Source: Vesta saturnalis (lineage: Eukaryota > Arthropoda > Insecta > Coleoptera > Lampyridae). From it: 64,000 bases of DNA. A program made the translations under genes and the position numbers. Below are positions 24,025-35,414 of this stretch, piece after piece (within the stretch, counting starts at the first letter, position 1; each line of letters opens with the position of its first letter). The notes below the pieces were generated by a model. It was not told the origin of the DNA, did no database searches, and saw nothing but the letters and a program-made list of their open reading frames with translations. Location of the stretch: contig JARFJB010001273.1 in assembly GCA_036346205.1 (NCBI GenBank), positions 1,203,501 to 1,267,500 of the forward strand, in the 5' to 3' direction.

Positions 24025-24042
24025 TTCTAACAAATATATATT
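23801..24042 (+). repeat. Inverted copy of the TTGCGC-rich unit with a (TA)n expansion
   Basis: The plus strand here is the reverse complement of the tandem units at 23092-23800, preceded by another A-box piece (CAGTGGCTCAGCGGTAAAGG). The TA-rich part has expanded to about 28 TA units (23967-24022). The short open frames across it, reading Ile-Tyr repeats, are artefacts. Confidence 0.85.
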
Positions 24043-24274
24043 GATTACTCAGTGGCTCAGCGGTAAAGGTGTCAGACCAGTAAGTGAAAGGTACCAAGTT
24101 CGAATCTGAGAGTAGTCAAGTGCTTGAGAAAAATTAGATATAACAAATGAATTCGACTCAAGTGCGAAAACAGTCCTTCTCAGGACTAAGCCTGATGACG
24201 GAAGCAGAGTCCGCTTCCGAAACCTCGCGCTCAAAAAGCATAAACTGTGGAAATAGGCCGATCAACTCCACTAA
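24043..24274 (+). mobile_element. tRNA-headed repeat with hammerhead-like motif (right arm of inverted pair)
   Basis: Plus-orientation partner of 22876-23108, nearly identical over its whole length (CAGTGGCTCAGCGGTAAAGG at the start, GGCCGATCAACTCCACTAA at the end). Together the arms make an inverted structure of about 1.4 kb. Confidence 0.65.
24192..24223 (+). ncRNA. Hammerhead-like ribozyme core motif, copy 2
   Basis: Same CTGATGA - GGAAGC/GCTTCC stem - GAAAC arrangement as copy 1. It differs just after the core: AAACCTCGCG here, AAACGTCGCG in copy 1. Stem III and the cleavage triplet remain unclear. Confidence 0.4.
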
Positions 24275-24681
24275 TAGGAAACCACAGTTACAAAACACTT
24301 ATAATACAGAATATATGTAATGTGTCTCGTCGGGTATTAATCTTCGCAAAATACATTCGTGATTATTTTTTAATTACACTGTATCTCAGGAATTGCGAAC
24401 AAAATTTTATCTACAAACAATTTCCCTCTTAGATTGAATCACTGTGCTTCTATTAATCACAATTTAATTACATAATTTAATTATAAGCAGCTGCTGTCTT
24501 TAATTTCTCTAAACAATAACAACGGATTTACCCTAAACGGTAAATGTTCTGACACTTTCATTGGATATTGGACCACTTGACCGTGGAAAAATCTTGATAG
24601 TCGCGGGAAAATTTTGCGAATTGTGGCCATTTTATGGAGTGTGAGTACTTCACTCTTGATGCCTCTGCGTATTGTTATTTA

Positions 24682-24941
24682 GCTTGCTATCCATCCTACT
24701 ATTATCTAGCTGACCTCTCTAGAACGCTGACTTCTACTAAGACTATGAACACCGTGGGTACCATTCTTGGGACGTGGAAACTTTAACCTTGATGATGCGT
24801 TGGTGTATTTAGCCTTTCATCGAGGCTACTGTTATCTAGCTGACCTCTCTAGAACGCTGACTTCTACTAAGACTATGAAGACCGTGGGTACCATTCTTGG
24901 GTCGTGGAAACTTTACCCTTGATGATGCGTTGGTGTATTTA
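24682..24941. repeat. 130-bp tandem duplication
   Basis: Two units (24682-24811, 24812-24941) share TATCTAGCTGACCTCTCTAG, ACGCTGACTTCTACTAAGAC and CCTTGATGATGCGTTGGTGT with only a few substitutions. A weaker third relative may precede them (TTCACTCTTGATGCCTCTGC near 24650). Confidence 0.85.
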
Positions 24942-27900
24942 ATGAGTTCTGAGCAGCCTAAAGGTCCTTGATCATCATTATTGATTAGAATTTGTTTGTT
25001 TTTGAAGATCTCTAAACTTTCATAAGAATCAAGTTAATGATTATTACTAACAAGTTTGATTAATGATACCTCATTTGATCACCTTAAAATATAATAATTG
25101 AAGTAATTTATTAATTTCTTGCATGTTAACTGCCAAAATTGTTAGAAAATTTATATTACAATAAAATTAAACATATCTGCATTTCTTATCACCATTACCA
25201 AGTTAGACCAGGTTTCTCTTTCCAACTTGTCATAATAGTGCTATCAATAATTTATACCAAACGGAATAAATGAACACAAGGGTAAAATCCCTAAATTTCA
25301 AATTAAACATTAAGTACAATTACAACAAAAATGATGTCATAAACATATACATTATAATGTCTTGTGGAGAATCTATCAGCCCTAGCAATCTAGCTCATTA
25401 AACTATATACATATAAACGCAATAGTCAAGTTCTGCCACAGAAATGATTTACTCATTCAAATATATTAATAATGAATATTAAAAATTTAACCATATCAGC
25501 ACGCGACCACGGTCTTGACTCAAGAAAATATAATTAAACATAAAATCTCTCACTTTTCATATCTCAAATTCTTTTATACGTATCACCTTCTTCAGCGTAT
25601 TAACGCATTTAATCTTCAACAAGAATTTTAATAAGGCATTATTAAGCTGGTCTTGATCAATTTTACTTGTCTCTGGTTCTACCTCATTCGTAAATCAACG
25701 TTTAAGAATAATTTACTAAATTTAATGTATATTTGTGATTTAATGATTTTTGTAAGACTTAGATATTCCAATATAAATGAACTAGGTTCTTTAACCGATC
25801 AAAATCGATTATAATATCAATTACTTATTTAACTTCGTACCAAATTTTTGCATCCGTCCTAAGTAGTCGCCGTTCAATATTTTTTTGCAAAATTAAAATG
25901 GTACGTAAAATTAATATGTAGTTTATGTTAAACAAAAGACAACCTTTCTAACACTGTTTCAATTATTTAGTTTCATAACAATTTTTATTCATTTTCACAT
26001 TAATTTCATTAATGTTGCTGCCTCTATTTATACTTTCCAAACTAACGCAAAGCAGTGATGGTTCGTTACAACTACGACTTACAATTTCTGAATTGGAATT
26101 AAAATTTAAATAAATGTAAATATTAATTTATACTTCGTTTATAATGATTTACTAGTTTTTACATGTTAATCCGTAAACTTATTCTGGATTTAAATATATG
26201 ATTTATGTTATGTTTAAACAAAATATTTTAATACGTTTACAATTAATTTCAACCCCTTCCAGTGGTGTAGCTTCACCCTTAAATGTATGAATTTCTGCTT
26301 TAAGATTCATTATATACGAACAACGTTTACTAATTCACTGTATTCACTAATTTAATAACAAACACTGTATTGCTAACCCAAAATATATTCAAGTGTTTCT
26401 TATATTAGAAAGCAAAAACTGAAAAATGTAGTCCTAAAATTTGCTATCACTTCAAATGAGTGTACGAAGTATTTAAGCTTGTCAACAGCTGCGACGATCT
26501 CGGTCCAAACTAGCCCGCAACTCACCTTTAAAGATTTTAAGCGCCAGTGCGAATTAAAGTTCAATCCTTTTGGTCGATGATCATTCCAAAATAATGTACA
26601 AGAAATGTAAGAAAGTGAAAACATTTTTAAACAACATAGAGCCGTTTTGTAACAATATATAGGGTAATACAAAATGAGCAAACTTGACTAAGAAATATTT
26701 ACTTTTGATTAATCGTAACCATCAAACCATTTCTTTAGTTAATATACAAGTTTTAACCTTCCCTTCGATTGTTACTATAGCATCCCTTTCATTTTCTTTT
26801 AGTAGTGCACTACCGAAACAATTTTATTGAATTTGTTTTGAGTGCTGAATTGAAATGAATGTGTAATATTTTAATAACACAAATGATGTGTATGTGTTCA
26901 GTATTTTAATTCAGTTAAAAATAACGTATCTTCCATTTTTAGTTGTACTGTGTACAATTTATTTACGTTTGTACTCGTTCTAGAAATTTGTGGATGCTAA
27001 TTATAATTCCTTTAATGATACATATTACCAGTCAGTCACATATCTAGAGATTAATTAGATTAACACTTACTCCAGTTTGTACTTACTTAAAAATAAATGT
27101 GACGCATAGGTATATGTATACGTTTTGTCTGAGTTGTAGTCTCGATAATTTACGTTGTTCCTCTCGTAATCGGCTTATAAATTTTGTCGTGTGGGCTTGA
27201 TACTCATATAGAAATAGTGTAATCTGGTTACACCTGCTAAATTAAAGTTTGACAATTATTTAATACCATATTGAGAGAAATAATTTTTAATAAAATTTTG
27301 TGGACGCTAATTAGTTGGAGGATATTTTGAAAACGTCGATAGGACGTTAAAATATGTGGAGTAGCATTGTTTTTTCGTATCTTAATTATCTGTAAACGTT
27401 GATGTAATTACTATCCTCAACTCTATCAAAAAGTACTGTTATTCAATATTATTATTGAAAATGTAATGCATCGATATAATGTTAACTGTAATTAAATCAT
27501 TACATAACTTACTTCCGATATAAGGTTTCCAAAATCTAACTGTTAATATGAAATTCTGTGAAAATTTAGACTTGGATAATTTAATTAAACTAACCTCTGA
27601 CCTTAAGTCATAATTGTTAATTTATATCCGAATTATTTATTAACTGAATTAATAATATGCAACTGGTGTGCTAAACGATTCCTCTAATCAAGCGATAATG
27701 GCAAATTTCAATGTTAAATTTATTCCTTTTCACCACTCAGTAAAACGTTTGTATTAATTTCTGGTAAATAAACATAATGTCACAATTAATTTAAATATAA
27801 GAGGAAAATTTTTGTCCTATTATGTATTAAGTTAGTCGGTGCTACTTTCTAACTTCCAAAAATTATGTTACCTACTTTGATTTGTAATAGATGAATAAAT

Positions 27901-28157
27901 GAACCCGATGGCAAAATTTAACTACCCAAATTTAAATTAAACAGTATGTACAATTGTAACAAATTTATTGCATGACGTCATAGACATACATTGAAGTATC
28001 TTACATAAATCCTACCAGCCCTGCGATCTAACTGCTTAAACTATTTACATATACATTCAACAGTCGAGTTCCGACACAATTTTTATTTACTCTACCAATA
28101 ATTTTAATGAAATTCAAAAATTAAGTCTACTATTCTCACACGACATTGTCTTAATTA

Positions 28158-28160
<3 letters not shown>
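24942..28160. other. Non-coding AT-rich region with diverged direct repeats
   Basis: About 25230-25550 and 27870-28150 are diverged copies of each other (shared GAATAAATGAAC, ATGACGTCATA-like, CCTA-CAGCCCT, CAATAGTCAAGTTC-like blocks). About 25680-25790 resembles 35190-35300 (AATAATTTACTAAATTTAAT versus GATAATTTGCTAAATCTAAT, then a shared ATATAAATG). The 93-residue minus frame at 26400-26681 has no recognised motif and is left unannotated. Confidence 0.55.

Positions 28161-28162
<2 letters not shown>

Positions 28163-28202
<40 letters not shown>
28163..28202. repeat. (TA)n microsatellite
   Basis: Uninterrupted TA dinucleotides over about 40 bases. Confidence 0.95.
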
Positions 28203-28204
<2 letters not shown>

Positions 28205-28249
28205 AAAGAACCGTTCTCCTACTAACTTGAAATTAATAATCCAATATTA

Positions 28250-29245
28250 GGTATCTCTTTCCTGATCACGATATGCACCCTCGCAGTATATTTCAAGGTA
28301 GGTGTATAATGGTGTTCCAATCCCTTTGAACTTTAATTGATTCTTTGGCAATCCAACACATTGTTACAGGCCAAATACTGACTAGAGCATCCAGCCCGTA
28401 AAGGAAATTTGTACCAAAGCATAGCTCAGTGGTGTGGGCGGGTTTCTTACTGAATGATGCAAAAGGGCACTCGTCACAACTCAAAAAACGTCAAAATCGG
28501 AAGAAAGTGTCAAAAAGGCGCCACCTATTAAATGCATTTATAGCGGGAAAAACGTCGTGAACAGATCTTAGATTGGATTAACAGGATGCCAAAACGTTCA
28601 CTCAAAAATGAACTACTCTACTACTAAAAATTCTATTCCAAAACCACCTACGCGAAGTTCACACCCCAATTCCAATGAAATTATAAACTTTTTGTATTCA
28701 AGCCGCACCATGCGATGATAAAACCCAAAAATTCTTAAAATCTCGCGAAACCGCAACGCAAAAATTATTATCTCAAATAATCAATAATGAATCAAAATAC
28801 TATAATTAATTCTTCAATTTAAAGCACAAGAATACGTCACTACAACAAAACTAAACGCGATTGAAAATTTACAGTCCTAAAATTTACGAAACGCCGATAT
28901 CATAAAGTCATACCTAAATCCGAAAAAAACACAGCTCATTTTCAAACAAATAACAAACTGCTTATTTTTGGTAAATCAGGATGATGAATGATGACTACAA
29001 TCGGTAAGTCTATTCCTATAAAAATTACTTCAACATATTGCGACTATTCGCAACACACTCGTATGCAAGAAAACAAACACTGTTCGGTCAACGGCCGACT
29101 TACTACATAATGACGTTGCTCTATATTCTAAAATTTCTTTTAAAGTGTCTGGTTACCAAAATAGAACGATCTCTCAAATCGAGAAATTCTCATTAATCAT
29201 TATGTTAGAGCTTACGGATACGTCAAAAGATTACTTAAACAAAAT
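28250..29245 (+). repeat. Dispersed repeat B, copy 1 (uninterrupted)
   Basis: This stretch matches two separate blocks further on, 51770-52060 and 53890-54350. Shared landmarks are CATAGCTCAGTGGT-TGGGC (tRNA A-box-like), GGGCACTCGTCACAACTC, AATACGTCAC-ACAACA, TACCTAAAT-CGAAA and AGAAATTCTCATT. No protein is encoded. In the second copy these are split by an RTE-type LINE. The type of element is unknown. Confidence 0.65.
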
Positions 29246-29439
29246 TTGTATAACTACAATATAATTTGATCACATACTAAATCAACGATACTTCTCATAA
29301 AATAATTTAAGTACTACAACTCTTCAAAAAGATCCAACCTTTCAATGTATTACTTTACGTCGGCAAAATTGTAGGCTCAGAGGATGAAGTCACAAAAAAA
29401 ATTCAATCTCTTAATAAAACAATTATAAACATTAACAAT

Positions 29440-31945
29440 TGTCATTTATTAGGGCATTACAAATCCCGCTGGTCATAGTGCAGAAACATTTGCTATTTCA
29501 TGTGATCTCACACAAATGATTTCTGAACCCACAAGAATCCCTAATAACCCTAACCATACTCCACATCTTCTAGATCTCTTTCTTACATCAAACCCTCTTG
29601 TTTATAAAACTTCCGTTCTTTCGCTTTAGGTCTTTCCGACCATTGTCTAATAAAAATCATTTCTACTGTACCTAATTCCACTGTTGTTCGCAAAACCGAT
29701 AGAACCTTGTGGTGTTTTAAGTCAGCTCGATGGAGTGATTTACGGGATTTCTTTGCAACCTTTCCATGGCGTGAATATTGTTTTAAGTCGTCCTCTTCTT
29801 CGGACATCGCTCTTTCAGTATCTGAAGTCATCCTCATGGGAATGGAGTTATACATTCCGAAAAAACAGTACCGTGTAGGTCGTTCACGTTCCCAACCCTG
29901 GTTCAATAAGGCTTGTTCTGATGCAATATCTTTAAAAAATAAATGTTACATTAAATGGAAATCCAATAAATCGGTTGACAGTCATGTAGAATACGTTGGT
30001 GCTAGAAATATCTGCAAAGGTGTCATCACTAAAACTAAAAAGTTGTTCGAACAACGAAAATGCAGTGAACTAGCTACATCTACTTTAGGCAGTCGTAAAT
30101 TTTGGTCTTTAGCAAAAGCCATTAGTAAAAACTTTCGAACATCTTCATTTCCCCCCCTGAAATCTATTGACGGATCGGTAGTTGCTGATTCGGTAGACAA
30201 AGCCAACGTTTTTGTGGATTTGTTTGCATCAAACTCGTGTCTCAATGATTCTGGAAAAGATGTGTCCCTAGTCAACTCTTCTTCATACGTTATGAAACCA
30301 ATTCATTTTCGGTACAAGCTCTTGGAATTGATCATCAGTAAGCTTGATCTCAATAAGGCGACTGGCCCAGACGGTATCCCAGCTATTGTCTTAAAGAAAT
30401 GTTCCCCCGAACTAGTACCAGTCCTATCTAAGCTCTATACGATCTCTATATCTTCTGGGAATTCCTTCATCATGGAAGTTAGTAAATGTTCAACCTATTC
30501 CCAAAAAGGTGATAAGACCGATCCCTCAAATTACAGACCAATTGCCATCACTTCCATTTTGTCTAAAATCATGGAAAAAGCCATCAATCAGCAACTGCTC
30601 ACGTTCCTTGAAACTAACAAACTCCTTAGTGACCACCAATGTGGGTTTAGGCAAAGTCGTTCAACAGGCGATCTTCTTTCATATGTGACCCAAGTTTGGA
30701 ACAATACAGTAGAGCAGTCCGGTGAAACAGTTGTAGTCGCTTTAGATATCTCAAAGGCATTTGACCAAGTATGGCATAAGTGTTTACTTGCCAAACTCAC
30801 CTCGTTTGGGTTAAATGATACGCTCATCAACTGGGTTTCTAGTTTCCTTGATAAAAGACGAATACGTGTCGTAGTTGATGGCTTTTTTTCAAAAGAAGTT
30901 AGCATTAACGCGGGCGTACCACAGGAATCCGTTATAGCGCCTACACTTTTTCTGCTGTACATAAACGACCTTATTTCTTCAACAACTAACCCCATCCATT
31001 GCTTTGCTGACGATAGCACTCTTCACTGTAGTTCATCTGAGTCTACTCATAGTGATAATCCACCTTCTATGTCAAATCAAGAAATTAAAGCTGAAATGGC
31101 AAATTCAATCAACAAAGACATTCAACGTATTCTCGAATGGGGAAGCAATAATCTAGTTAAATTTAATGCTAACAAAACTCAGTGTTGCCTTATGTCCGCC
31201 AAAAAAGATCGATCATTTCCTGTTGTAAGTATGAATGGCTCAGTTCTTAAGTTTTCAGACCCTATTACTCTGTTGGGTATGACTGTATCTTCAAATCTCT
31301 CATGGGTTGACCAACTTCTGTCAGCTACCAAAACAGCTGCTCGTAAAATAGGCTTTTTGTACAGATCTAAGCAGTACTTTACCTCTCGACAACTCCTTCT
31401 GCTGTATAAGGCCCAAATTCGGCCTCATCTGGAATATAATTCTTACCTTTGGGTTAGTGCTCCCCTATACTCTCTCGATATCGTTGATCGTATTCAAAAG
31501 AGAGCGATTAGGCTTATAAATGACCCGTCCTTAACTTCTCACATACAGTCCCTTGAGCATAGAAGGATGGTTTCAGTTCTTTCTTTGTATTATCGTTATT
31601 ACAACGGCTATTGTGCTGGTGAATTACATTCTTTGATACCATCTCCGGCTATCTTTGCGAGAAACACTCGTTTCGCTCATTCACATCATCAGTATGCAGT
31701 ACAAATCTCCACTTGTCGTACCAAACAGGCGCAATCCTCATTTTTCTACACGGCTTCTAAACTCTGGAATGATCTCCCTAGTTCCTGTTTTCCTCTCACT
31801 TATGATATGAAAAAATTTAAGGTAGCTGTTCATAGGCATCTATTGGCAATTCATTATCCCTCTATCCATCCTCCTAAGTGTTCCTGAGTGCTTTAGCACG
31901 ATAGGCCTTATTTAGCCTGTTCAGGTCCACAATCATAAAAAAAAA
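29440..31945 (+). mobile_element. Jockey/CR1-group LINE, 5'-truncated
   Basis: The element starts inside the endonuclease domain (TNPAGHSAETFAISCDLTQM near 29464, then PHLLDLFLTSNPL) and runs through the reverse transcriptase to a short 3' UTR. It ends in a run of A (about 31937-31945) after CAGGTCCACAATCAT. A decayed relative at 38170-39155 ends with the matching CAGGACCACAATAATTAAAA, which fixes the 3' end of the family. A frameshift and stops near 29629-29652 separate the endonuclease remnant from the open frame. Confidence 0.82.
29707..31887 (+). CDS. LINE ORF2 remnant: reverse transcriptase, 726 aa
   Basis: A long open frame holding the non-LTR reverse transcriptase, which would prime cDNA synthesis at nicked target DNA. 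The linker after the endonuclease is at residues 1-200. RT motifs follow: LDLNKATGPDGIPAIVLKKC (about 212-231), PSNYRPIAITSILSKIMEKA (about 275), HQCGFRQSRSTGDLLSYVTQ, VVALDISKAFDQVWHKCLLA (catalytic Asp), INAGVPQESVIAPTLFLLYI and the catalytic box CFADDSTLHC (DNA 31000-31026). Thumb and C-terminal blocks include LLLLYKAQIRPHLEYNSYLW. The element lacks its N-terminal endonuclease in frame, the motif GVPQG reads GVPQE, and a double compensating indel at about 30461-30510 scrambles some residues. It is very likely inactive despite the open frame. Confidence 0.85.
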   Translation: MWCFKSARWSDLRDFFATFPWREYCFKSSSSSDIALSVSEVILMGMELYIPKKQYRVGRSRSQPWFNKACSDAISLKNKCYIKWKSNKSVDSHVEYVGARNICKGVITKTKKLFEQRKCSELATSTLGSRKFWSLAKAISKNFRTSSFPPLKSIDGSVVADSVDKANVFVDLFASNSCLNDSGKDVSLVNSSSYVMKPIHFRYKLLELIISKLDLNKATGPDGIPAIVLKKCSPELVPVLSKLYTISISSGNSFIMEVSKCSTYSQKGDKTDPSNYRPIAITSILSKIMEKAINQQLLTFLETNKLLSDHQCGFRQSRSTGDLLSYVTQVWNNTVEQSGETVVVALDISKAFDQVWHKCLLAKLTSFGLNDTLINWVSSFLDKRRIRVVVDGFFSKEVSINAGVPQESVIAPTLFLLYINDLISSTTNPIHCFADDSTLHCSSSESTHSDNPPSMSNQEIKAEMANSINKDIQRILEWGSNNLVKFNANKTQCCLMSAKKDRSFPVVSMNGSVLKFSDPITLLGMTVSSNLSWVDQLLSATKTAARKIGFLYRSKQYFTSRQLLLLYKAQIRPHLEYNSYLWVSAPLYSLDIVDRIQKRAIRLINDPSLTSHIQSLEHRRMVSVLSLYYRYYNGYCAGELHSLIPSPAIFARNTRFAHSHHQYAVQISTCRTKQAQSSFFYTASKLWNDLPSSCFPLTYDMKKFKVAVHRHLLAIHYPSIHPPKCS

Positions 31946-34865
31946 CACGTTAAATTTTGCAATTCAATACAAGAAACCAAAGAAATAGTGATCAAGTTCG
32001 GTCATAGCTTGCAAGGCCACATTAGCATTAATCAGTATAACGGAAATAACAAAGATATAGTAACATAAATTTTGATATAATTGCATGAAATTAACCTTTG
32101 AATGCACAACATTACCCAGATAAAAAATTCTTGATCTTAACAAAGTAAACCGCGTGTATCGATGCGTTTGTTTCTAAATTACCTTTTCTACAATAATTTA
32201 CACGAAATCAAGCGAATATATTCTCCACATAAACACATGGAAAAAACACATTTTATTATTGTCACTAGTAAAATAAAAAAATAAAGGTTTACCATACGTT
32301 GTAAATAACCTTTAAATCAGTGTACAAATCGTAAAGGTCCTATACGTATAATTCTACACCCATGGCTTCAAATTTTTGCTACTTAATAGTTTGGGTAATT
32401 ACAAGAAGATTTGGTGCCTTTTGCTCAGTCGTAGGCCAGATTCTTAATATTATCGATTTGCCTTACTCACCAAAAAATGTTTACATGTACCTAGATATTT
32501 TCGCTTTAAAATCGGGGTTGCTTCTTCCTGAAACTATAATTAAATACTCGGACGCCAACTTGTTTTTAAATATGGAATAAACAAGTAAACCGTTATACAA
32601 TAAAGTTAAAAGAAAATTCTACAACAAATTTTATTAACGCAACCCATACTTAATTATAAACAGAAATATTTAATGCTAGGGTTAGTAACGTTAAAAAACT
32701 AATGAATAATTATTAATGTTGTGAGTAATTAACGGTGTAAATAATTAAGGGAATCAGAATACCTTATTTTTAGTCACACTGTAGATAACGAAAATGGATG
32801 CATATGCTGAGTCAGCGTTTTGGAAAATTGATGCGTAATACTACTTCATGTTGAAATAAATATGGATTTGTATGCTTTGTAATTCCCACATAGATAAAGT
32901 CTTGATTAATGGTTCTAATACCGTAAATTGGAATAACAGTAAAATAATTAATTGCGTAGATGTATATAACGTGTGAAAAATACCAGTACATGTGAAATTA
33001 AAGTGCCTGAAAAAAGCAAACGTCCAAACTTTAATATAATAGTTTTTTTACAACTTACCATACAATTATATGGCACTTTTTTTAGATTTAACAATCAATA
33101 ATTGACGCTACATCCACCTTCTTAACTCAACCAAAACTACGCTAAGCTCTTTGCGCATGGAGATGTCTGAATCTCGAACGATATGCGCAAGAGCTCTAAT
33201 TAAAATAATTAAATTGCATGTTTTATGCAACTAGATATGCAACACACGCTGCACAAAATGCACGTTAATTGCCTACATACACGTAAATTTTATTACAAAC
33301 GTAAAGAGTTTGTTACAACGTAGCACCCACAACAGCAGAATATTCTTCTTCCTCTGGACTACAGCATAATAGGGTGTACAACGGTTCCACCCGGCATTTC
33401 CTTCGATAGCTGAATTTCTACGGTAATTTTCTCCACATAATCTTTCACAAACAACAACTTCCTATTAATAGTTAGTCGAAACTAAATTTACCACAGTTAA
33501 TTCAACCAAAAGTTCACAAGTGACTAATTTTTTATCTGATTTATCGTGAATTCACAAATAATTAACCATACTGACGAGTGTTGCGTTATTTACAAAGCGT
33601 TCTTTAACGTTAATCTATTTGTTCTACACTTAATTAAATCGGCACTATATACAGCAAGTTTGTATTTTGTTTGTTTGAGCAGCGCGATATACGGGAAAGT
33701 ACCTCTTCACCAGGAACTCGTTACAAATAATCCGTACAAACATAATGCGTTATAGCAGGTCCACAGAACAGAGGCTAATCACTTAAGAAAATACTAAAAC
33801 CACTTCTTCCATGACCAAAAAATTGTCACCCTTGACAAAACGATACACACAAAAAATAACACGAGAATGTGGTGAATCTATATTTTATCCCATCTATGAA
33901 AACGGAAATTAATTACTCCACGGTAATTCGATATACCCCCGGTATCGCAAACAAACAGAAGACGTGAATATAGCTCTACATCGTAGACTTTACTGAGTTA
34001 AGCGTCATTCAGATCTAAATCTTAATTAGTCTGTCATAAAAAAATCGCTTGCATTCTAAGCGCGGTAAAAACGATACTCAGATACGAAAATAGTCAAGAG
34101 AAGGAAATTACATCATGCTGCAAATTACAATGTCAGCTTCCCTGCAACTGACACGAAATGATATCGCTTAATTATTTTTTCGTTAGTACTTATGGTAGCT
34201 CAAATAAATTTTTCCCATACTACAATGACAAAACTTAGCAAAAGTGGATTTCTGGTACCACCTTCCAACGACATTACACGTGGACGTTATCAGCAACAAA
34301 ATACTTTTTTAATTTCAAACCTTGGAAAATGTATACAATTTCAATTTCAACCAACTGGAATTTTATCGAAGAAGTCTATTTTAAGTACAATACGTCAATT
34401 TTAATTCTTACAAAAAAATGGAATTTTAATTTTTAATTCTACACTCATTTACTTAAAACGTTGACATTCATCTAATTATTTATTTAATTCAATGCTTACA
34501 TGCAATTTAAACAAATCTTCTGAAGTTCCAGTTATAACCAATTCATTGTGGATCATGTTTATTCACTTTTGCCTTAATTAAATTTACATTATATTTGTTA
34601 GTTTCTTTGATGTACAATGAGTATAACACGCATCTGTGTTAACATATACTTGTCTAACTTGAATGCACAAAACAATATTTATTGCTTTGGTCAGATCTCG
34701 TAATTCGACACTTAGATCCTTTTAAATCTAATATACAATCACTTAAACTATCTTATGTTCAACGATTTCCAGCGAAAAATTTTACATTTTATACAATTTC
34801 AAACTACAGAATTAAAATGAAGCAAAATTTAAAGTTTCGACCCTTTCGTGTCGATGTAAAAGCCG
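31946..34865. other. Non-coding AT-rich stretch
   Basis: No gene or repeat recognised. Short frames at 32362-32580, 33546-33755 and 34192-34404 have no family features. Confidence 0.45.
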
Positions 34866-34868
34866 TAT

Positions 34869-35060
34869 AAAAATTCGAAATCGTGCAGGATCCGCTTTGC
34901 GACCGTCTAGCGTTAATGTTAAATGTATAACAATTCAAAATGGCACGCGATCAGGTTTGTGACCGTCTTGAATTACTGTTAAATAAAGACTACATAACGA
35001 CTCAAAATCGCACACGATCCGATTTTCGACCGTCTCGATATAATGTTAAATGAAGTCTGT
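34869..35060. repeat. Three tandem repeats of about 65 bp
   Basis: Units at about 34869-34930, 34931-34997 and 34998-35060 each read AA-TCGCACGCGATCCG-like, then GCGACCGTCT-like, then AATGTTAAAT. The CGACCGTCT/TGACCGTCT core is the best conserved part; flanking bases diverge by roughly a quarter. Confidence 0.8.
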
Positions 35061-35346
35061 CACCTTCCCACCTCAAACTCCGTTTTATACCCGTCGCGTC
35101 TCCAACGTATCGATATAAATAAAAATACATACGGTACCCTTTAGATTCTATTGCTTAAATATATTTACTTCTTTCCATTTACTGCATCAAATAACACAGA
35201 TTTCAGGATAATTTGCTAAATCTAATATGAATTTACAATTTATTAATCTTTACAAAACTTGGATATCCTAATATAAATGGATTATCTCGAAAACGCCTTA
35301 ATGTGTGAGAGTCGAGTATCCCTTTTTTGGTTTAAAATAATAAAAT

Positions 35347-35352
<6 letters not shown>

Positions 35353-35410
<58 letters not shown>
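35353..35410. repeat. (TA)n microsatellite
   Basis: About 29 TA units, ending at TAATTAGC. Confidence 0.95.

Positions 35411-35414
<4 letters not shown>

Noticed and set aside
23821..24109. Open frames with runs of Ile-Tyr on both strands
   Set aside because: They are translations of the (TA)n tract inside the inverted repeat.
22876..24274. CRISPR-like array (regular units with spacers)
   Set aside because: Units are 172-209 bp, the whole unit is repeated and there are no short spacers; the context is eukaryotic transposons.
26400..26681. 93-residue minus-strand frame
   Set aside because: No recognisable motif, no neighbouring exons and no repeat partner; length is within chance for this composition.
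29583..31019. Minus-strand frames opposite the LINE (29583-29906, 29982-30275, 30588-31019)
   Set aside because: They are antisense shadows of the reverse transcriptase coding region.
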